Origin: Mucilaginibacter limnophilus | GTDB lineage: Bacteria > Bacteroidota > Bacteroidia > Sphingobacteriales > Sphingobacteriaceae | Assembly (NCBI RefSeq): GCF_004005815.1 | Contig: NZ_SACK01000002.1 | Coordinates: forward strand, 248,001 to 312,000 | Direction of reading: 5' to 3' | DNA length: 64,000 nucleotides | In this document: piece after piece, positions 42,345 through 51,603 of the stretch | Layout: every line of letters starts with the position of its first letter | Position numbering within the stretch: position 1 is the stretch's first letter | Program-made: the position numbers and the translations under genes | The notes under the pieces: model-generated | What the model saw: only the letters and a program-made list of their open reading frames with translations | What the model was told of the DNA's origin: nothing | Database searches by the model: none

Positions 42345-43655
42345 TTACTTCTTCACTAAATCATCCGGATCAACCTGATGGCTTAGCAACTGCCCGAACA
42401 GCTCCCAGCGTTTTTGCTGGTTTTGCGGTGTACCACCGTTACGCTCGATGTATCCGCGTATCAGGTCTTGCCCGTAATTGTAGTTGATAACGTAGCTGCG
42501 GTATTTTTTAATAAAGCTTACCGATTTGTTAGCCGTCTCATCATTCATAAGGCAGTACTTTTTAAGTTTCAAAAGAGCTTTATAATCTGATAGCGAGTCG
42601 GCCAGCATGCCACGGGCAACTTCATTGCGTGCGTAGTTAAGTTTGCCTTTAATTTCAAGCGCCCTAAAATAAAGGTCGGCGTCGGCAGTATCCAGGCCAG
42701 CCAATGGCAACAACTTCGTTTTTACAAAGTGAACCTTCTCTTTACCCGGAAAGGCAAGCTCTATCCCATAGTTTGCACTGCCTTCGGCAATAAGAGATTG
42801 CGGGCTGAACAAAGGATACAACGACATTTCAACCCAGCCTTTATCGTGATACAGATTTTTCTCAAGCAACATGTTGTACACGTGGTGCCCCGGATAGCTT
42901 TCGTGGCTGCCCACATCAATGGCGCGGTCAATAAATATTTTGATGTCGGTGTTGATCTGTATTAAACTCTGATAATTACCCTTGTACCAGTTATACCCCG
43001 ACCATGGCTTATCATTTACAAATTCCAGCTTGAATGATTCATTCGACGGCAGTTTGTAATGTGCCAAAGTACGCTTACGCGCCTCTGCAATGGCTGTTTT
43101 CATCACCACGTCAAGTTTGTCTTCAGGAATGATGAATTTCTTTTCCAAACGCTGAAAGCGGTTGCTCACACTGCCACTTCCGGGCAGGATGCTGTCCAAA
43201 AGATCTATCTGCTGGTCAAAATACTCATCCGGATATGAAGGCGCAACTACGCCAAAAAGTTGTTTCGACTCCTGGTCGAATGGTAAATAGTCGCCTGAAT
43301 ATATGCGTATACGTTCACCAAATGCTATTAGCTGCTTGTACATCCAGTTGGCACGTAAACGGTTTGAATCTACGACAGCATTGCGTGATACATCCTTCAA
43401 CTCGTTCATCAATACGTTTATGGATGCCAACAAACTGTCTTTAGGAAACTCGTCATCAGTAGTAACAGAATCTTTCGGTTTTAATGAATCGGGGCCGTAA
43501 TAAGCGTCAACAAAATCAGTATCGTACTGACCGATGGTAAGGCCAAGACGCACATATTCACAAGCCAGTAAGTTTAGCTTTTTGTTTTCATTTTCAGCTT
43601 GTTTTGAACACGACAGAACAAACAAAACGGGTAGCAGGAAAAATAATTTCTTCAT
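42345..43655 (-). CDS. DUF885-like lipoprotein, putative metallopeptidase
   Basis: 436 residues. Lipoprotein signal: the N-terminus ends in FVLSC, with Cys16 as lipid site. The HESYPGHH motif near residue 250 is the DUF885 signature and could bind zinc. A downstream ANYGIELAFPG may give the third ligand. The rest is helical. DUF885 proteins are predicted peptidases, unproven. It stands alone. Confidence 0.8.
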   Translation of the reverse strand: MKKLFFLLPVLFVLSCSKQAENENKKLNLLACEYVRLGLTIGQYDTDFVDAYYGPDSLKPKDSVTTDDEFPKDSLLASINVLMNELKDVSRNAVVDSNRLRANWMYKQLIAFGERIRIYSGDYLPFDQESKQLFGVVAPSYPDEYFDQQIDLLDSILPGSGSVSNRFQRLEKKFIIPEDKLDVVMKTAIAEARKRTLAHYKLPSNESFKLEFVNDKPWSGYNWYKGNYQSLIQINTDIKIFIDRAIDVGSHESYPGHHVYNMLLEKNLYHDKGWVEMSLYPLFSPQSLIAEGSANYGIELAFPGKEKVHFVKTKLLPLAGLDTADADLYFRALEIKGKLNYARNEVARGMLADSLSDYKALLKLKKYCLMNDETANKSVSFIKKYRSYVINYNYGQDLIRGYIERNGGTPQNQQKRWELFGQLLSHQVDPDDLVKK

Positions 43656-43792
43656 AGGATGTACCGGTGATTTGCAGTGACGAAGTTATTATTAAAAAAC
43701 TGAATTACTCACCATTTATTCTGAAACTGTCACCATAATGCATCAGCACAAAAGCTGCAATTTTGTTTTATTAAATATTAAATACATATAAC

Positions 43793-44557
43793 ATGGCACA
43801 TACTAATAAAATTACACTGATAACCGGCGGCAGCCGCGGATTGGGACGCAATACGGCTTTAAAGCTCGCACATGATGGACACCGCGTTGTTATCACTTAC
43901 CGGAGCAAAAAAGAAGAAGCGCTTGAAGTAGTTAAAGAAATTGAACAACTCGGCAGCGAAGCAATCGTTCTGCACTTTGACCAGGCTGATATTAAAAGTT
44001 TTGACACCTTCAAAAATGAACTTATTGCCGGTATAAAAGAGAAATGGAATGCAGATAAGATCGACTTTCTGATAAACAATGCCGGTATTAACCTTACCGG
44101 ATTGATTGCTGATTTTAGCGAAGAGGACTTTGACAGCCTGGTAAACGTTCATTTTAAAGGCGTATTCTTTTTAACTCAAAAGCTGTTGCCCATACTTGCA
44201 GATGGTGGACGGATAGTTAACTTTTCAACCGGACTGGCGCGCTTTGTATTGCCGGGTTATGCAGCTTATTCGTCAATGAAAGCGGCTATTGAGAACTTTA
44301 CAAAATATCTCGCAAAAGAGCTTGGTAAGCGTGGTATTACCGCAAACACTGTAGCGCCGGGGCCGATAGAAACTGACTTTACCCGCGATTCGTTTGAAGA
44401 AGATCCTAAACGTAGAGACTTTCTGGCATCACAAACGGCTTTGGGAAGGGTCGGTCAGCCGGATGATATCGGTAATGTAGTCGCTTTTTTATGCAGCGAT
44501 GCCGCGGGCTGGGTTACTGCGCAGCGTATTGAAGCGTCGGGCGGTACATTTTTATAG
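43793..44557 (+). CDS. SDR-family oxidoreductase
   Basis: 254 residues. Classical SDR: TGGSRGLGRNTA at the N-terminus, LINNAG at about 95, catalytic Ser in STGLARF, Tyr and Lys in YSSMK. The C-terminus RIEASGGTFL resembles FabG-like proteins. NADPH-dependent with unknown substrate. Monocistronic, ending at a long hairpin. Confidence 0.92.
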   Translation: MAHTNKITLITGGSRGLGRNTALKLAHDGHRVVITYRSKKEEALEVVKEIEQLGSEAIVLHFDQADIKSFDTFKNELIAGIKEKWNADKIDFLINNAGINLTGLIADFSEEDFDSLVNVHFKGVFFLTQKLLPILADGGRIVNFSTGLARFVLPGYAAYSSMKAAIENFTKYLAKELGKRGITANTVAPGPIETDFTRDSFEEDPKRRDFLASQTALGRVGQPDDIGNVVAFLCSDAAGWVTAQRIEASGGTFL

Positions 44558-44587
44558 CGTGCCAATAAAATAAAGTGAGGCGTTAAA

Positions 44588-44624
44588 CAAAACAGCGATG
44601 GGTTTCAAACCCATCGCTGTTTTG
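44588..44624. terminator. Bidirectional terminator between SDR and psd
   Basis: 18-bp nearly loopless palindrome: CAAAACAGCGATGGGTTT and its reverse complement with one C between. A and T tracts flank the core on both strands. It separates convergent genes. Confidence 0.9.
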
Positions 44625-44663
44625 GTATGTATTGTGAATGCCGGATATTTCGGCGATTTATTG

Positions 44664-45359
44664 CTAAGCCTCTTTAATGATTTTTGTAGGTTTAACTGCT
44701 GCAGGCAATTCAGCCAGGACGGTGCGGCCGCCTTTAACCACATCGCCAATATTTACGTTGACCTTAGTGCCTAAGGGAAGAAAAATATCCACCCTTGAAC
44801 CGAATTTAATAAACCCGAACTGCTGACCTTGTTCAACCTCGTCGCCTTCTTTTACATACCATACAATACGGCGGGCAAGCGCTCCGGCAATCTGGCGGAA
44901 TAATACTGGTACTCCTACGTGATTTTCAATCATAATAGTAGTACGCTCGTTCTCGGTTGACGATTTTGGGTGCCAGGCAACCAGGTATTTGCCCGGGTGA
45001 TATTTAAAGTATTTTACTACACCGGCTATGGGATTGCGGTTAACGTGCACATTTATAGGCGACATAAACACCGATATCTGTATCCTTCTGTCTTTTAAAA
45101 CCTCAGTTTCTTCAGTTTCTTCTATTACCACAACTTTGCCATCGGCAGGACAAAGCACATGTGTTTCGTTGGTATCAATTTTCAGGCTCGGGCTTCTGAA
45201 AAACTGCAGGATAATAACAAATAACAGGAACGATAAAATATAAACGAACCATTTAAGTGCATGAGCGTCGGGCAGGTAAAACTGGATTATGGCGTTCAGC
45301 ACGAAAATAAACAGGATGCAAAGAGCGATGGAGGTGTATCCTTCTTTATGAATAGTCAT
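44664..45359 (-). CDS. psd: Phosphatidylserine decarboxylase (short, archaeal-type)
   Basis: 231 residues. Converts phosphatidylserine to phosphatidylethanolamine. Two N-terminal TM helices, then PADGKVVVIE, FMSPINVHVNR and HPGKYLVAWHPKS, and the self-cleavage site FGSRVDI where Ser188 becomes the pyruvoyl group. The GSR form is normal for this short branch. It follows cdsA by 30 nt, forming a phospholipid synthesis operon. Confidence 0.95.
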   Translation of the reverse strand: MTIHKEGYTSIALCILFIFVLNAIIQFYLPDAHALKWFVYILSFLLFVIILQFFRSPSLKIDTNETHVLCPADGKVVVIEETEETEVLKDRRIQISVFMSPINVHVNRNPIAGVVKYFKYHPGKYLVAWHPKSSTENERTTIMIENHVGVPVLFRQIAGALARRIVWYVKEGDEVEQGQQFGFIKFGSRVDIFLPLGTKVNVNIGDVVKGGRTVLAELPAAVKPTKIIKEA

Positions 45360-45389
45360 GATTGTTTCTACAGATTTTGCGCGATAAAG

Positions 45390-46193
45390 TTACGCATTTG
45401 TAATGAGGTATAAATAAGCATATACAATTGGAGCTGAAAGCAGCATGCCGTCAAACCTGTCAAGCAAGCCACCATGCCCTGGCAATATGCCGCCGCTGTC
45501 TTTTACGTTTATACTACGCTTAAACATTGATTCAATCAGGTCGCCCATAGTGCCGAATACACTAATGAAAGCTCCTATGGCAACCCAGTGTTTCCACTCG
45601 TATTCAGTATAATATCTGCTTAACAGTAGTGCTACACCTGCAGTGATGATGATGCCACCAATATAACCTTCCCACGTTTTTTTAGGTGAATGCCGTGGAA
45701 ACAATTTTACACGCCCCATCCAGCTACCCACAAGGTAAGCGCCGGTGTCATTTGCCCAAAGCATCAGCAGAAAGCTAAGCGGAATATGAAAGTTAAACTC
45801 GCCGCCTACAAATGCCATCGAGTGAAAGAATGTGAATGGAATAATGGTGAACAGTATTCCTAAAAAGCAAAAGGCGATGTTAGTAAACGGCGCTTCTGAT
45901 TTTTTGTACAACTCCTGAACGAAAATCGACCCAAGTAAAACAGGCAATATAAACAGCAACTTGTTTGACGGAAAATAACACTCAGCAGCAAACACTGTGA
46001 ATACAAAAAAGCCGTTAAGCAAGCCGGTATACAGATTTGGGTCAGGCCCGCTTTGCTTTACCAGGCGGTTAAATTCCTGCAGGCAAAAAATGCTTAGCAC
46101 TAAATAAAATGCTGTAAAAACCATTGAACCCAGCAGCACCGAGCCCAGCATTACAATAATAAAAAAGAAGCCTGTTATGGCGCGTAATCTCAT
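45390..46193 (-). CDS. cdsA: Phosphatidate cytidylyltransferase
   Basis: 267 residues, about eight TM helices. Makes CDP-diacylglycerol from phosphatidic acid and CTP. The signature SINVKDSGGILPGHGGLLDRFDG (from residue 219) is intact. It overlaps the upstream DUF2007 gene by 4 nt and precedes psd, so the operon provides CDP-DAG and PE synthesis. Confidence 0.95.
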   Translation of the reverse strand: MRLRAITGFFFIIVMLGSVLLGSMVFTAFYLVLSIFCLQEFNRLVKQSGPDPNLYTGLLNGFFVFTVFAAECYFPSNKLLFILPVLLGSIFVQELYKKSEAPFTNIAFCFLGILFTIIPFTFFHSMAFVGGEFNFHIPLSFLLMLWANDTGAYLVGSWMGRVKLFPRHSPKKTWEGYIGGIIITAGVALLLSRYYTEYEWKHWVAIGAFISVFGTMGDLIESMFKRSINVKDSGGILPGHGGLLDRFDGMLLSAPIVYAYLYLITNA

Positions 46194-46402
46194 ATACTGT
46201 GTTGATTGAGGACCATTACTTCAATGGCGCGGCTAAAGTCCTCTTCGTGAATATAAACCTCAATGTTGCCGAATGCCTTGTGCGACGAATCCTGCCGGTT
46301 AAGCAATACCGCGCCTATCTCATGTTCGGTAAGCATCTGCTTAACAATTTCTGATTGGTAAAAATTAAAGGAAGTAAAAATTTTGATCCAGTTTTTTTCC
46401 AT
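46190..46402 (-). CDS. DUF2007 small protein
   Basis: 70 residues. The pattern MEKNWIKIFTSFNFYQSEIV, then LLNRQDSSHKAFGNIEVYI, then EDFSRAIEVM is the DUF2007 (putative prokaryotic signal-transducing) family, related to the PII-like fold. It starts directly before the CPBP gene stop and overlaps cdsA by 4 nt. Role unknown. Confidence 0.88.
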   Translation of the reverse strand: MEKNWIKIFTSFNFYQSEIVKQMLTEHEIGAVLLNRQDSSHKAFGNIEVYIHEEDFSRAIEVMVLNQHSI

Positions 46403-47320
46403 TTAATGTGCCGGAATTTTTTTTGTTCCCGATGCAATACGTTGATAAACGCTCAGCAAAAATAACACAAAAATTAAGCTGATTAGGTAGCCTGTATAAT
46501 TAAAAACATGCTGATCATCAGGATTTAAGTTGATTTTTTTATGCTGATATAAATAGGTAACCACTACAGCGGTGCCATTGTTTACAAAATGAGCCCAAAC
46601 GCCCGGCCATATGCTGCCGCTCCAGGCAACCATATAACCGAATAAAACGCCCAGCGCAAGGCGTGGTAAAAAGCCAAAAAACTGTACGTGAAACGCACTG
46701 AAGATAATGGCGGTTATCCAAACAGCGGCATGTGGGTTGCGTGTCCAGCGTACAAGGATGGTTTGCAGGCAGCCGCGGAACAAAAATTCTTCAGATATTG
46801 CAGTAAGTAATCCTACAACCAGCAAGTTGAACAACATTTGCCAAATGGTGCGCATTTGAAACAACGCTTCCATCATTTTTTCCGCGGCATCTTCTTTGGT
46901 GCGTGCCCACTCGGCGAAACCCTTTAAAAAATCAAGGGATAATAGTTGCTGGTTAAGGTTGCTTAGCAACTCCATAAGTGCAGTACCGGCAAACATAATC
47001 GCAAATACTAATATGATCAGAATAAATGAAGGAAGCTTATCTGCCTTAAGATACTCTTTGGGTTTTTTCACAACCGCCATTGCAAAAATCACCGCTGCGA
47101 CAAACATAGCGATGGTGCCGCTGGTAATTTGCAATATCCACAACGCAGATGTGTTTTGCGAACCTGCTTCTCCAAACGCCATCAAAGCATCTGTACCTAA
47201 AAATACTGCTATAATGCCAAATCCTATAGCGCCGCCTATTAACATGGCCCCAACAGTTAGCGCTGTAAGGGTAGAAAATTGAATCAGCGGTGACAGAGCG
47301 TTTCTCTCAGGGTAGTCCAT
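46403..47320 (-). CDS. CPBP (CAAX-like) intramembrane metalloprotease
   Basis: 305 residues from the ATG at 47320; the frame stays open for 280 more codons upstream but that stretch is antisense to dus. About eight TM helices. The catalytic motifs are EEFLFR (Glu177, Glu178, Arg182), FSAFH (His211) and a C-terminal HFVNN. This is the Abi/CPBP family; many members cleave membrane peptides or are linked with immunity to bacteriocins. It heads the DUF2007-cdsA-psd transcript. Confidence 0.88.
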   Translation of the reverse strand: MDYPERNALSPLIQFSTLTALTVGAMLIGGAIGFGIIAVFLGTDALMAFGEAGSQNTSALWILQITSGTIAMFVAAVIFAMAVVKKPKEYLKADKLPSFILIILVFAIMFAGTALMELLSNLNQQLLSLDFLKGFAEWARTKEDAAEKMMEALFQMRTIWQMLFNLLVVGLLTAISEEFLFRGCLQTILVRWTRNPHAAVWITAIIFSAFHVQFFGFLPRLALGVLFGYMVAWSGSIWPGVWAHFVNNGTAVVVTYLYQHKKINLNPDDQHVFNYTGYLISLIFVLFLLSVYQRIASGTKKIPAH

Positions 47321-47362
47321 GTGGTATAAAAATCGTAAATTTACGGCGGCTAAATATAAGGT

Positions 47363-48355
47363 TTGTCTGTACGAATAGGAAATATCGATCTGGGAGAGTT
47401 CCCGCTGCTGCTGGCGCCGATGGAAGACGTGAGTGATCCGCCGTTCCGTTACGTGTGTAAGCAAAATGGTGCGGATATGATGTACACCGAATTTATTTCT
47501 TCGGAGGGGTTGATACGTGATGCCGCTAAGAGTCGGCAGAAACTGGATATTTTTGAATACGAACGCCCGATAGGCATACAAATCTTCGGCAGCGACATCG
47601 ACCACATGCGTGAGGCTACCGAGATAGCTACACAGGCTAATCCCGACCTGATGGATATCAACTATGGCTGCCCGGTTAAAAACGTTGCATGCCGCGGCGC
47701 AGGTGCCAGTCTGTTGCAGGATATCGACAAAATGGTGGCCATGACCAAAGCGGTTGTTGAAGCTACTCATTTGCCGGTAACCGTTAAAACGCGCCTGGGC
47801 TGGGATGATAATACTAAAAATGTTTATGAAGTTGCCGAACGCCTGCAGGATGTAGGTATAAAAGCACTCACCATACATGGTCGTACCCGCGCACAAATGT
47901 ATAAAGGCCAGGCCGACTGGGCGCTTATTCGTGATATCAAGAAAAACCCGCGTATCCAGATACCTATTTTTGGTAATGGCGATATAGATTCGCCGCATAA
48001 AGCTGCGGCCTGGCGAATGGAATATGAGGTTGATGGCATGATGATAGGCCGTGCGTCTATAGGGTATCCGCGGATATTCCGCGAGATAAAGCACTTTTTT
48101 AAAACAGGTGAAATACTTGATGGCCCAACTATTACCGAACGTGTTAACGTTTGCCGTACCCATTTAATGAAGTCGATGGAGTGGAAAGGCGAAAAAACAG
48201 GTATTTTTGAAATGCGCAGGCACTATTCAAACTATTTTAAAGGCTTGGAAAACTTTAAAGAGTTTAGAACAAAACTGGTTACAGCTCCAACGGTAACCGA
48301 AATAAATGATCTGCTTTCTGCTATCGAATTAAAATATTCGGCAGAAATGGTTTGA
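47363..48355 (+). CDS. dus: tRNA-dihydrouridine synthase
   Basis: 330 residues. FMN-dependent enzyme that reduces uridines in the tRNA D-loop. LLLAPMEDVSDPPFRYVC, NYGCPVKNVACRGAGASLL (active Cys), VKTRLGWDD and HGRTRAQMY are diagnostic. The start is TTG at 47363, the only initiator before the TIM-barrel first strand. The divergent CPBP gene is 42 bp away, and GTAAATTTAC between them may contain promoters for both. Confidence 0.95.
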   Translation: MSVRIGNIDLGEFPLLLAPMEDVSDPPFRYVCKQNGADMMYTEFISSEGLIRDAAKSRQKLDIFEYERPIGIQIFGSDIDHMREATEIATQANPDLMDINYGCPVKNVACRGAGASLLQDIDKMVAMTKAVVEATHLPVTVKTRLGWDDNTKNVYEVAERLQDVGIKALTIHGRTRAQMYKGQADWALIRDIKKNPRIQIPIFGNGDIDSPHKAAAWRMEYEVDGMMIGRASIGYPRIFREIKHFFKTGEILDGPTITERVNVCRTHLMKSMEWKGEKTGIFEMRRHYSNYFKGLENFKEFRTKLVTAPTVTEINDLLSAIELKYSAEMV

Positions 48356-48400
48356 TTTTTGTGTTGGCATTTATATATTCATCCTAAAGCCACAATTAAT

Positions 48401-48787
48401 ATGGTTACAACTATTACCGATGGTGTGAAGGTTTCTGTTGAAACGATCTATCAGCCCGAATATTCTAATCCTGACCATGATCATTTCATGTTCGCTTATA
48501 AGATTAACATTGAAAATATGGGCAGTTATGCTGTACAGTTAATTAGCCGCCATTGGAATATTTTTGATTCAAACGGGGTAAAGCGCGAAGTAGAAGGTGA
48601 AGGTGTTGTTGGCCAGCAGCCGGTTATTGAACCAGGCAACTCACACGAGTATGTTTCAGGATGTAACCTAAAAACCGACATGGGCAGCATGAAAGGCAGT
48701 TACCACATGGTGCGCCTGCTTGACAATACAGGCTTTGATGTGCAGATACCGGAGTTTTATTTGATTGCGCCGTACAGGATGAATTAA
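48401..48787 (+). CDS. apaG: ApaG domain protein
   Basis: 128 residues from the ATG at 48401. SVETIYQPEYSNPDHDHFMF and YKINIENMGSYAVQLISRHW are ApaG hallmarks, with a fibronectin-like beta fold. ApaG is linked to divalent metal tolerance but its molecular role is unclear. It follows dus by 45 nt on the same strand. Confidence 0.93.
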   Translation: MVTTITDGVKVSVETIYQPEYSNPDHDHFMFAYKINIENMGSYAVQLISRHWNIFDSNGVKREVEGEGVVGQQPVIEPGNSHEYVSGCNLKTDMGSMKGSYHMVRLLDNTGFDVQIPEFYLIAPYRMN

Positions 48788-48841
48788 TTTCGGGAATCAG
48801 GAATTAAGAGCCAAGAATTAAGATATATTGATTAGTTTAAT

Positions 48842-48878
48842 AAAGAAAAGCCTCGCGTAAACCGCGAGGCTTTTCTTT
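48842..48878. terminator. Bidirectional terminator between apaG and the zinc peptidase
   Basis: 16-bp stem AAAGAAAAGCCTCGCG with its reverse complement, loop TAAAC. It is flanked by a further imperfect inverted repeat (AGGAATTAAGAGCCAAG... against CTTGACTCTTGGATC...). Confidence 0.9.
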
Positions 48879-48912
48879 TTATCCTGATTCTTGACTCTTG
48901 GATCTTAAAAAA

Positions 48913-49641
48913 TTAGTCTCTCCTGCCCAACAGCATCGAGGCGTAATAAACCAGTGTTGCCAGTGCACCAAGGGCAGCTACAACGTATGTCATGGCGGCC
49001 CACCAAAGGGCGTCTTTGGCCTGCTCATGCTCGTCGCGGGTTTGCATTACGGTGTAATTGTTGTTTAGCCAGGCCAATGCACGTTTGCTGGCGTCAAACT
49101 CAACCGGCAACGTAACAAAGCTGAATGATGTTACCACCGCCAAAGCAATTACGCCTATAGCTAACACAGTAGCGTTGTGCGAAAAGAACAGCAACATAAC
49201 ACCGATAGTCAAGATCCATTGTGTTATGGTTGAAGCAATGTTAATAACCGGCACCATCGAAGAACGCAAAGTTAACCAGCTGTAAGCTTTGGCGTGTTGT
49301 ACGGCGTGGCCGCATTCGTGTGCGGCAACTGCAGCTGCGGCAACACTACGGCCGTGGTAAACGTCCGGACTTAAGTTAACTGTTTTGTCAGCCGGGTTAT
49401 AGTGGTCGGTTAATTGTCCTTCAACCGAAATGACTTTTACGTCGGAGATGCCATGATCACGCAGCATACGTTCGGCAACCTCGGCGCCCGAAAGACCCGA
49501 AAGCAATCCCATTTCTGAGTACTGCCTGAACTTGCTTCTGAAACGCCCCTGAACAATAAAACTGATCAGGGCAATCCCAATCATTAAAAATATAGCAGAA
49601 TTATATGTTATAAAACCTGTTACAAGTGCTAAATGATCCAT
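48913..49641 (-). CDS. YugP-type membrane zinc metallopeptidase
   Basis: 242 residues, four TM helices. HECGH gives His108, Glu109, His112, followed by AVQHAKAYSWL and the VPVIN helix typical of this membrane peptidase family (PF04298). It faces the cytosol or the membrane and its substrates are unknown. Monocistronic. Confidence 0.93.
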   Translation of the reverse strand: MDHLALVTGFITYNSAIFLMIGIALISFIVQGRFRSKFRQYSEMGLLSGLSGAEVAERMLRDHGISDVKVISVEGQLTDHYNPADKTVNLSPDVYHGRSVAAAAVAAHECGHAVQHAKAYSWLTLRSSMVPVINIASTITQWILTIGVMLLFFSHNATVLAIGVIALAVVTSFSFVTLPVEFDASKRALAWLNNNYTVMQTRDEHEQAKDALWWAAMTYVVAALGALATLVYYASMLLGRRD

Positions 49642-49707
49642 ATTGAATTTTTATTTGTAATAAAGTAAATTCAAAAAGTATTCCGAATTTGTATATATAA
49701 CGTAGTT

Positions 49708-50850
49708 ATGCCGCAAACATTTTCATATTGGGAGCAAACATCTTTTATTAATAACAGCGATGTGATCATCATCGGCAGCGGCCTGGTAGGGTTAAGTGCT
49801 GCTTTGCATTTAAAACAAAAACAGCCTGCTTTAAAAGTACTGGTTTTAGAAAGAGGCTTCATGCCAACCGGCGCGAGCACTAAAAATGCCGGATTTGCCT
49901 GTTTTGGAACTATTTCCGAGCAAATTGCCAACATAAAAGCTTCTTCTGAAGATGAAGCCATCCGGTTGGTTGACTATCGCTGGCGAGGATTGCAACGATT
50001 ACGAGAAAATTTGGGCGATGCAAATATTGATTATCAGCAGCATGGCGGCTATGAATTATTTATGGCTGATGAGGCAAGTCGTGCGGAAGAATGCATTGAA
50101 CAGATAACATATTTTAACAAATTAGTTGGAAGCGCTATCGGCCAAAAAGACATTTATTCCATAGCGGATGCCAAAATTGCAGACTTTGGCTTTCAGGGGG
50201 TAAGCCATTTGATTTATAACCGCTGTGAAGGGCAGATAGATACCGGTAAAATGATGCGGACCTTGCTTCAACGGGTTAATGAGTTGGGTGTGATTGTGGT
50301 AAACAATTGTGAAATTGAACGTATTGAAAGCACCTTCTTTGGTGTTGAGCTAACAACGTCGCAAGGCAGTTTCAAAACCGGGAAAGCAATAGTGGCTACT
50401 AATGCCTTTGCTTCACAATTGTTTCCCCAACTCGATGTAACACCCGGCCGCGGACAGGTGCTTGTTACCAAGCCTGTTAATGGATTGAAGTTGCAGGGTA
50501 CCTACCATTTTGATGAAGGGTATTATTACTTCCGCAACATTAACGGCCGGGTGCTTTTTGGCGGCGGCCGAAATATTGATTTCATAAGTGAACAAACCTG
50601 GGACTTTGGATATACAGAGATTGTTAAAGAAAAGCTTTTAGATTATTTGAACAAGGTGATATTGCGCGGTGCCAATGCCGAGGTTGATTACTGGTGGAGC
50701 GGCATCATGGGGTTTGGTAATGAGTTGAACCCTATAATAAAGCAGGTGCAGCCGAATGTGTTTTGTGCAGTACGCTGCAACGGAATGGGGGTTGCTATGG
50801 GTAGCTTAGTAGGCGAGGAAGTGGCAGAGTTGCTGTTTGAAAGCTTTTAA
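49708..50850 (+). CDS. FAD-dependent amino-acid oxidase-like protein (DAO family)
   Basis: 380 residues. The FAD-binding start DVIIIGSGLVGLSAALHLK and GASTKNAGFACFG, the middle strands, and the C-terminal GFGNELNPIIKQVQPNVFCAV (near 335) match the D-amino acid oxidase/GlpO fold. Substrate unknown; glycine oxidase or sarcosine-like roles are possible. Monocistronic. An inverted repeat follows. Confidence 0.88.
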   Translation: MPQTFSYWEQTSFINNSDVIIIGSGLVGLSAALHLKQKQPALKVLVLERGFMPTGASTKNAGFACFGTISEQIANIKASSEDEAIRLVDYRWRGLQRLRENLGDANIDYQQHGGYELFMADEASRAEECIEQITYFNKLVGSAIGQKDIYSIADAKIADFGFQGVSHLIYNRCEGQIDTGKMMRTLLQRVNELGVIVVNNCEIERIESTFFGVELTTSQGSFKTGKAIVATNAFASQLFPQLDVTPGRGQVLVTKPVNGLKLQGTYHFDEGYYYFRNINGRVLFGGGRNIDFISEQTWDFGYTEIVKEKLLDYLNKVILRGANAEVDYWWSGIMGFGNELNPIIKQVQPNVFCAVRCNGMGVAMGSLVGEEVAELLFESF

Positions 50851-50856
50851 AAAACG

Positions 50857-50917
50857 AACACCGAATATCAAATGCAGGATGTAAAGGTTTAAACCTCATT
50901 ATTCAATATTCGGTGTT
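50857..50917. terminator. Inverted repeat between FAD oxidoreductase and CsbD gene
   Basis: Arms AACACCGAATAT / ATATTCGGTGTT, 12 bp perfect, enclose a second palindrome AGGTTTAAACCT. It lies between convergent genes, consistent with a terminator, although U tracts are short. Confidence 0.6.
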
Positions 50918-50938
50918 ATTTCCTCTATGTAAAGAGGA

Positions 50939-51124
50939 TTATAAGCTATTGATCCAGTTCACCAGATCTTCACGGCTTTTGCCAAGCTTTTGCTGCAAAC
51001 GCCCAAGCGTTTCGTCGTCTTTGCCTTCTTCGTGTTTCAGGTCATCGTCGGTTAAATCACCGTAAGCCTGTTTTATTTTTCCTTTCAGCTCGTTCCAGCC
51101 GCCTTTTAATTCTAATTTGTCCAT
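50939..51124 (-). CDS. CsbD-family stress protein
   Basis: 61 residues. The typical CsbD opening is [20 protein letters not shown], followed by [16 protein letters not shown]. These small acidic proteins rise under general stress; their mode of action is unclear. Monocistronic, 50 nt after the 51175 gene. Confidence 0.93.
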   Translation of the reverse strand: MDKLELKGGWNELKGKIKQAYGDLTDDDLKHEEGKDDETLGRLQQKLGKSREDLVNWINSL

Positions 51125-51174
51125 GACGTTTTCTATTAGGTGTATTAGAATAACAGGTAAAAAGAGGAACGGTT

Positions 51175-51534
51175 TTACTTACCGCCTTCCTCCGGAAAAA
51201 AACTTTTCGTTACTTCTATTAACCCCACTATATGTGAGTTAAACTCTTCAAGTTCTTCGGCAGGCACCCATAATTCATTATGTATAGGGCCACCTACATT
51301 TTGTATTTCAAATTTTTTAAGGTAGCCACTATCTACAGCAAACTTGGTAACATACCCTGAGCCTGATGCTGCTACATTCCAGTCGCGCGCTATTTGAATA
51401 GCGTATTCTTCGTTCATCACCGGGTAAAATATAGGTTGTTCAGAAAGTCGAGGCGGAAACTTTTTCCAGCCTGAATCTTCGATCAGTTTTAATTCTTTAG
51501 GCCCTACAGGTCTGTATAAATCAATTGTTTGCAT
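51175..51534 (-). CDS. Small protein with ART-like features, function unknown
   Basis: 119 residues. The sequence opens [20 protein letters not shown] (residues 1-20), then [16 protein letters not shown], then [16 protein letters not shown] and [16 protein letters not shown] recall similar short Bacteroidota proteins annotated as ADP-ribosylation/crystallin J1-like. An ADP-ribosyltransferase-like fold (Arg at the first strand, Glu near the end) is possible but unproven. Monocistronic. Confidence 0.6.
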   Translation of the reverse strand: MQTIDLYRPVGPKELKLIEDSGWKKFPPRLSEQPIFYPVMNEEYAIQIARDWNVAASGSGYVTKFAVDSGYLKKFEIQNVGGPIHNELWVPAEELEEFNSHIVGLIEVTKSFFPEEGGK

Positions 51535-51603
51535 ATCGCAAAATACAATTTATTATATTGAACGTAAAGCTCGCTTAGCAAACCACTACCTGGCAATAAA
51601 AAA

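Noticed and set aside
44664..45359. Psd inactive because its cleavage motif is GSR and not LGST
   Set aside because: The GSR form is typical of the short archaeal-type decarboxylases.
47321..48163. Upstream extension of the CPBP protease frame over 280 codons
   Set aside because: It is exactly antisense to dus, whose conserved motifs explain the sequence, and the protease family starts at the ATG at 47320.
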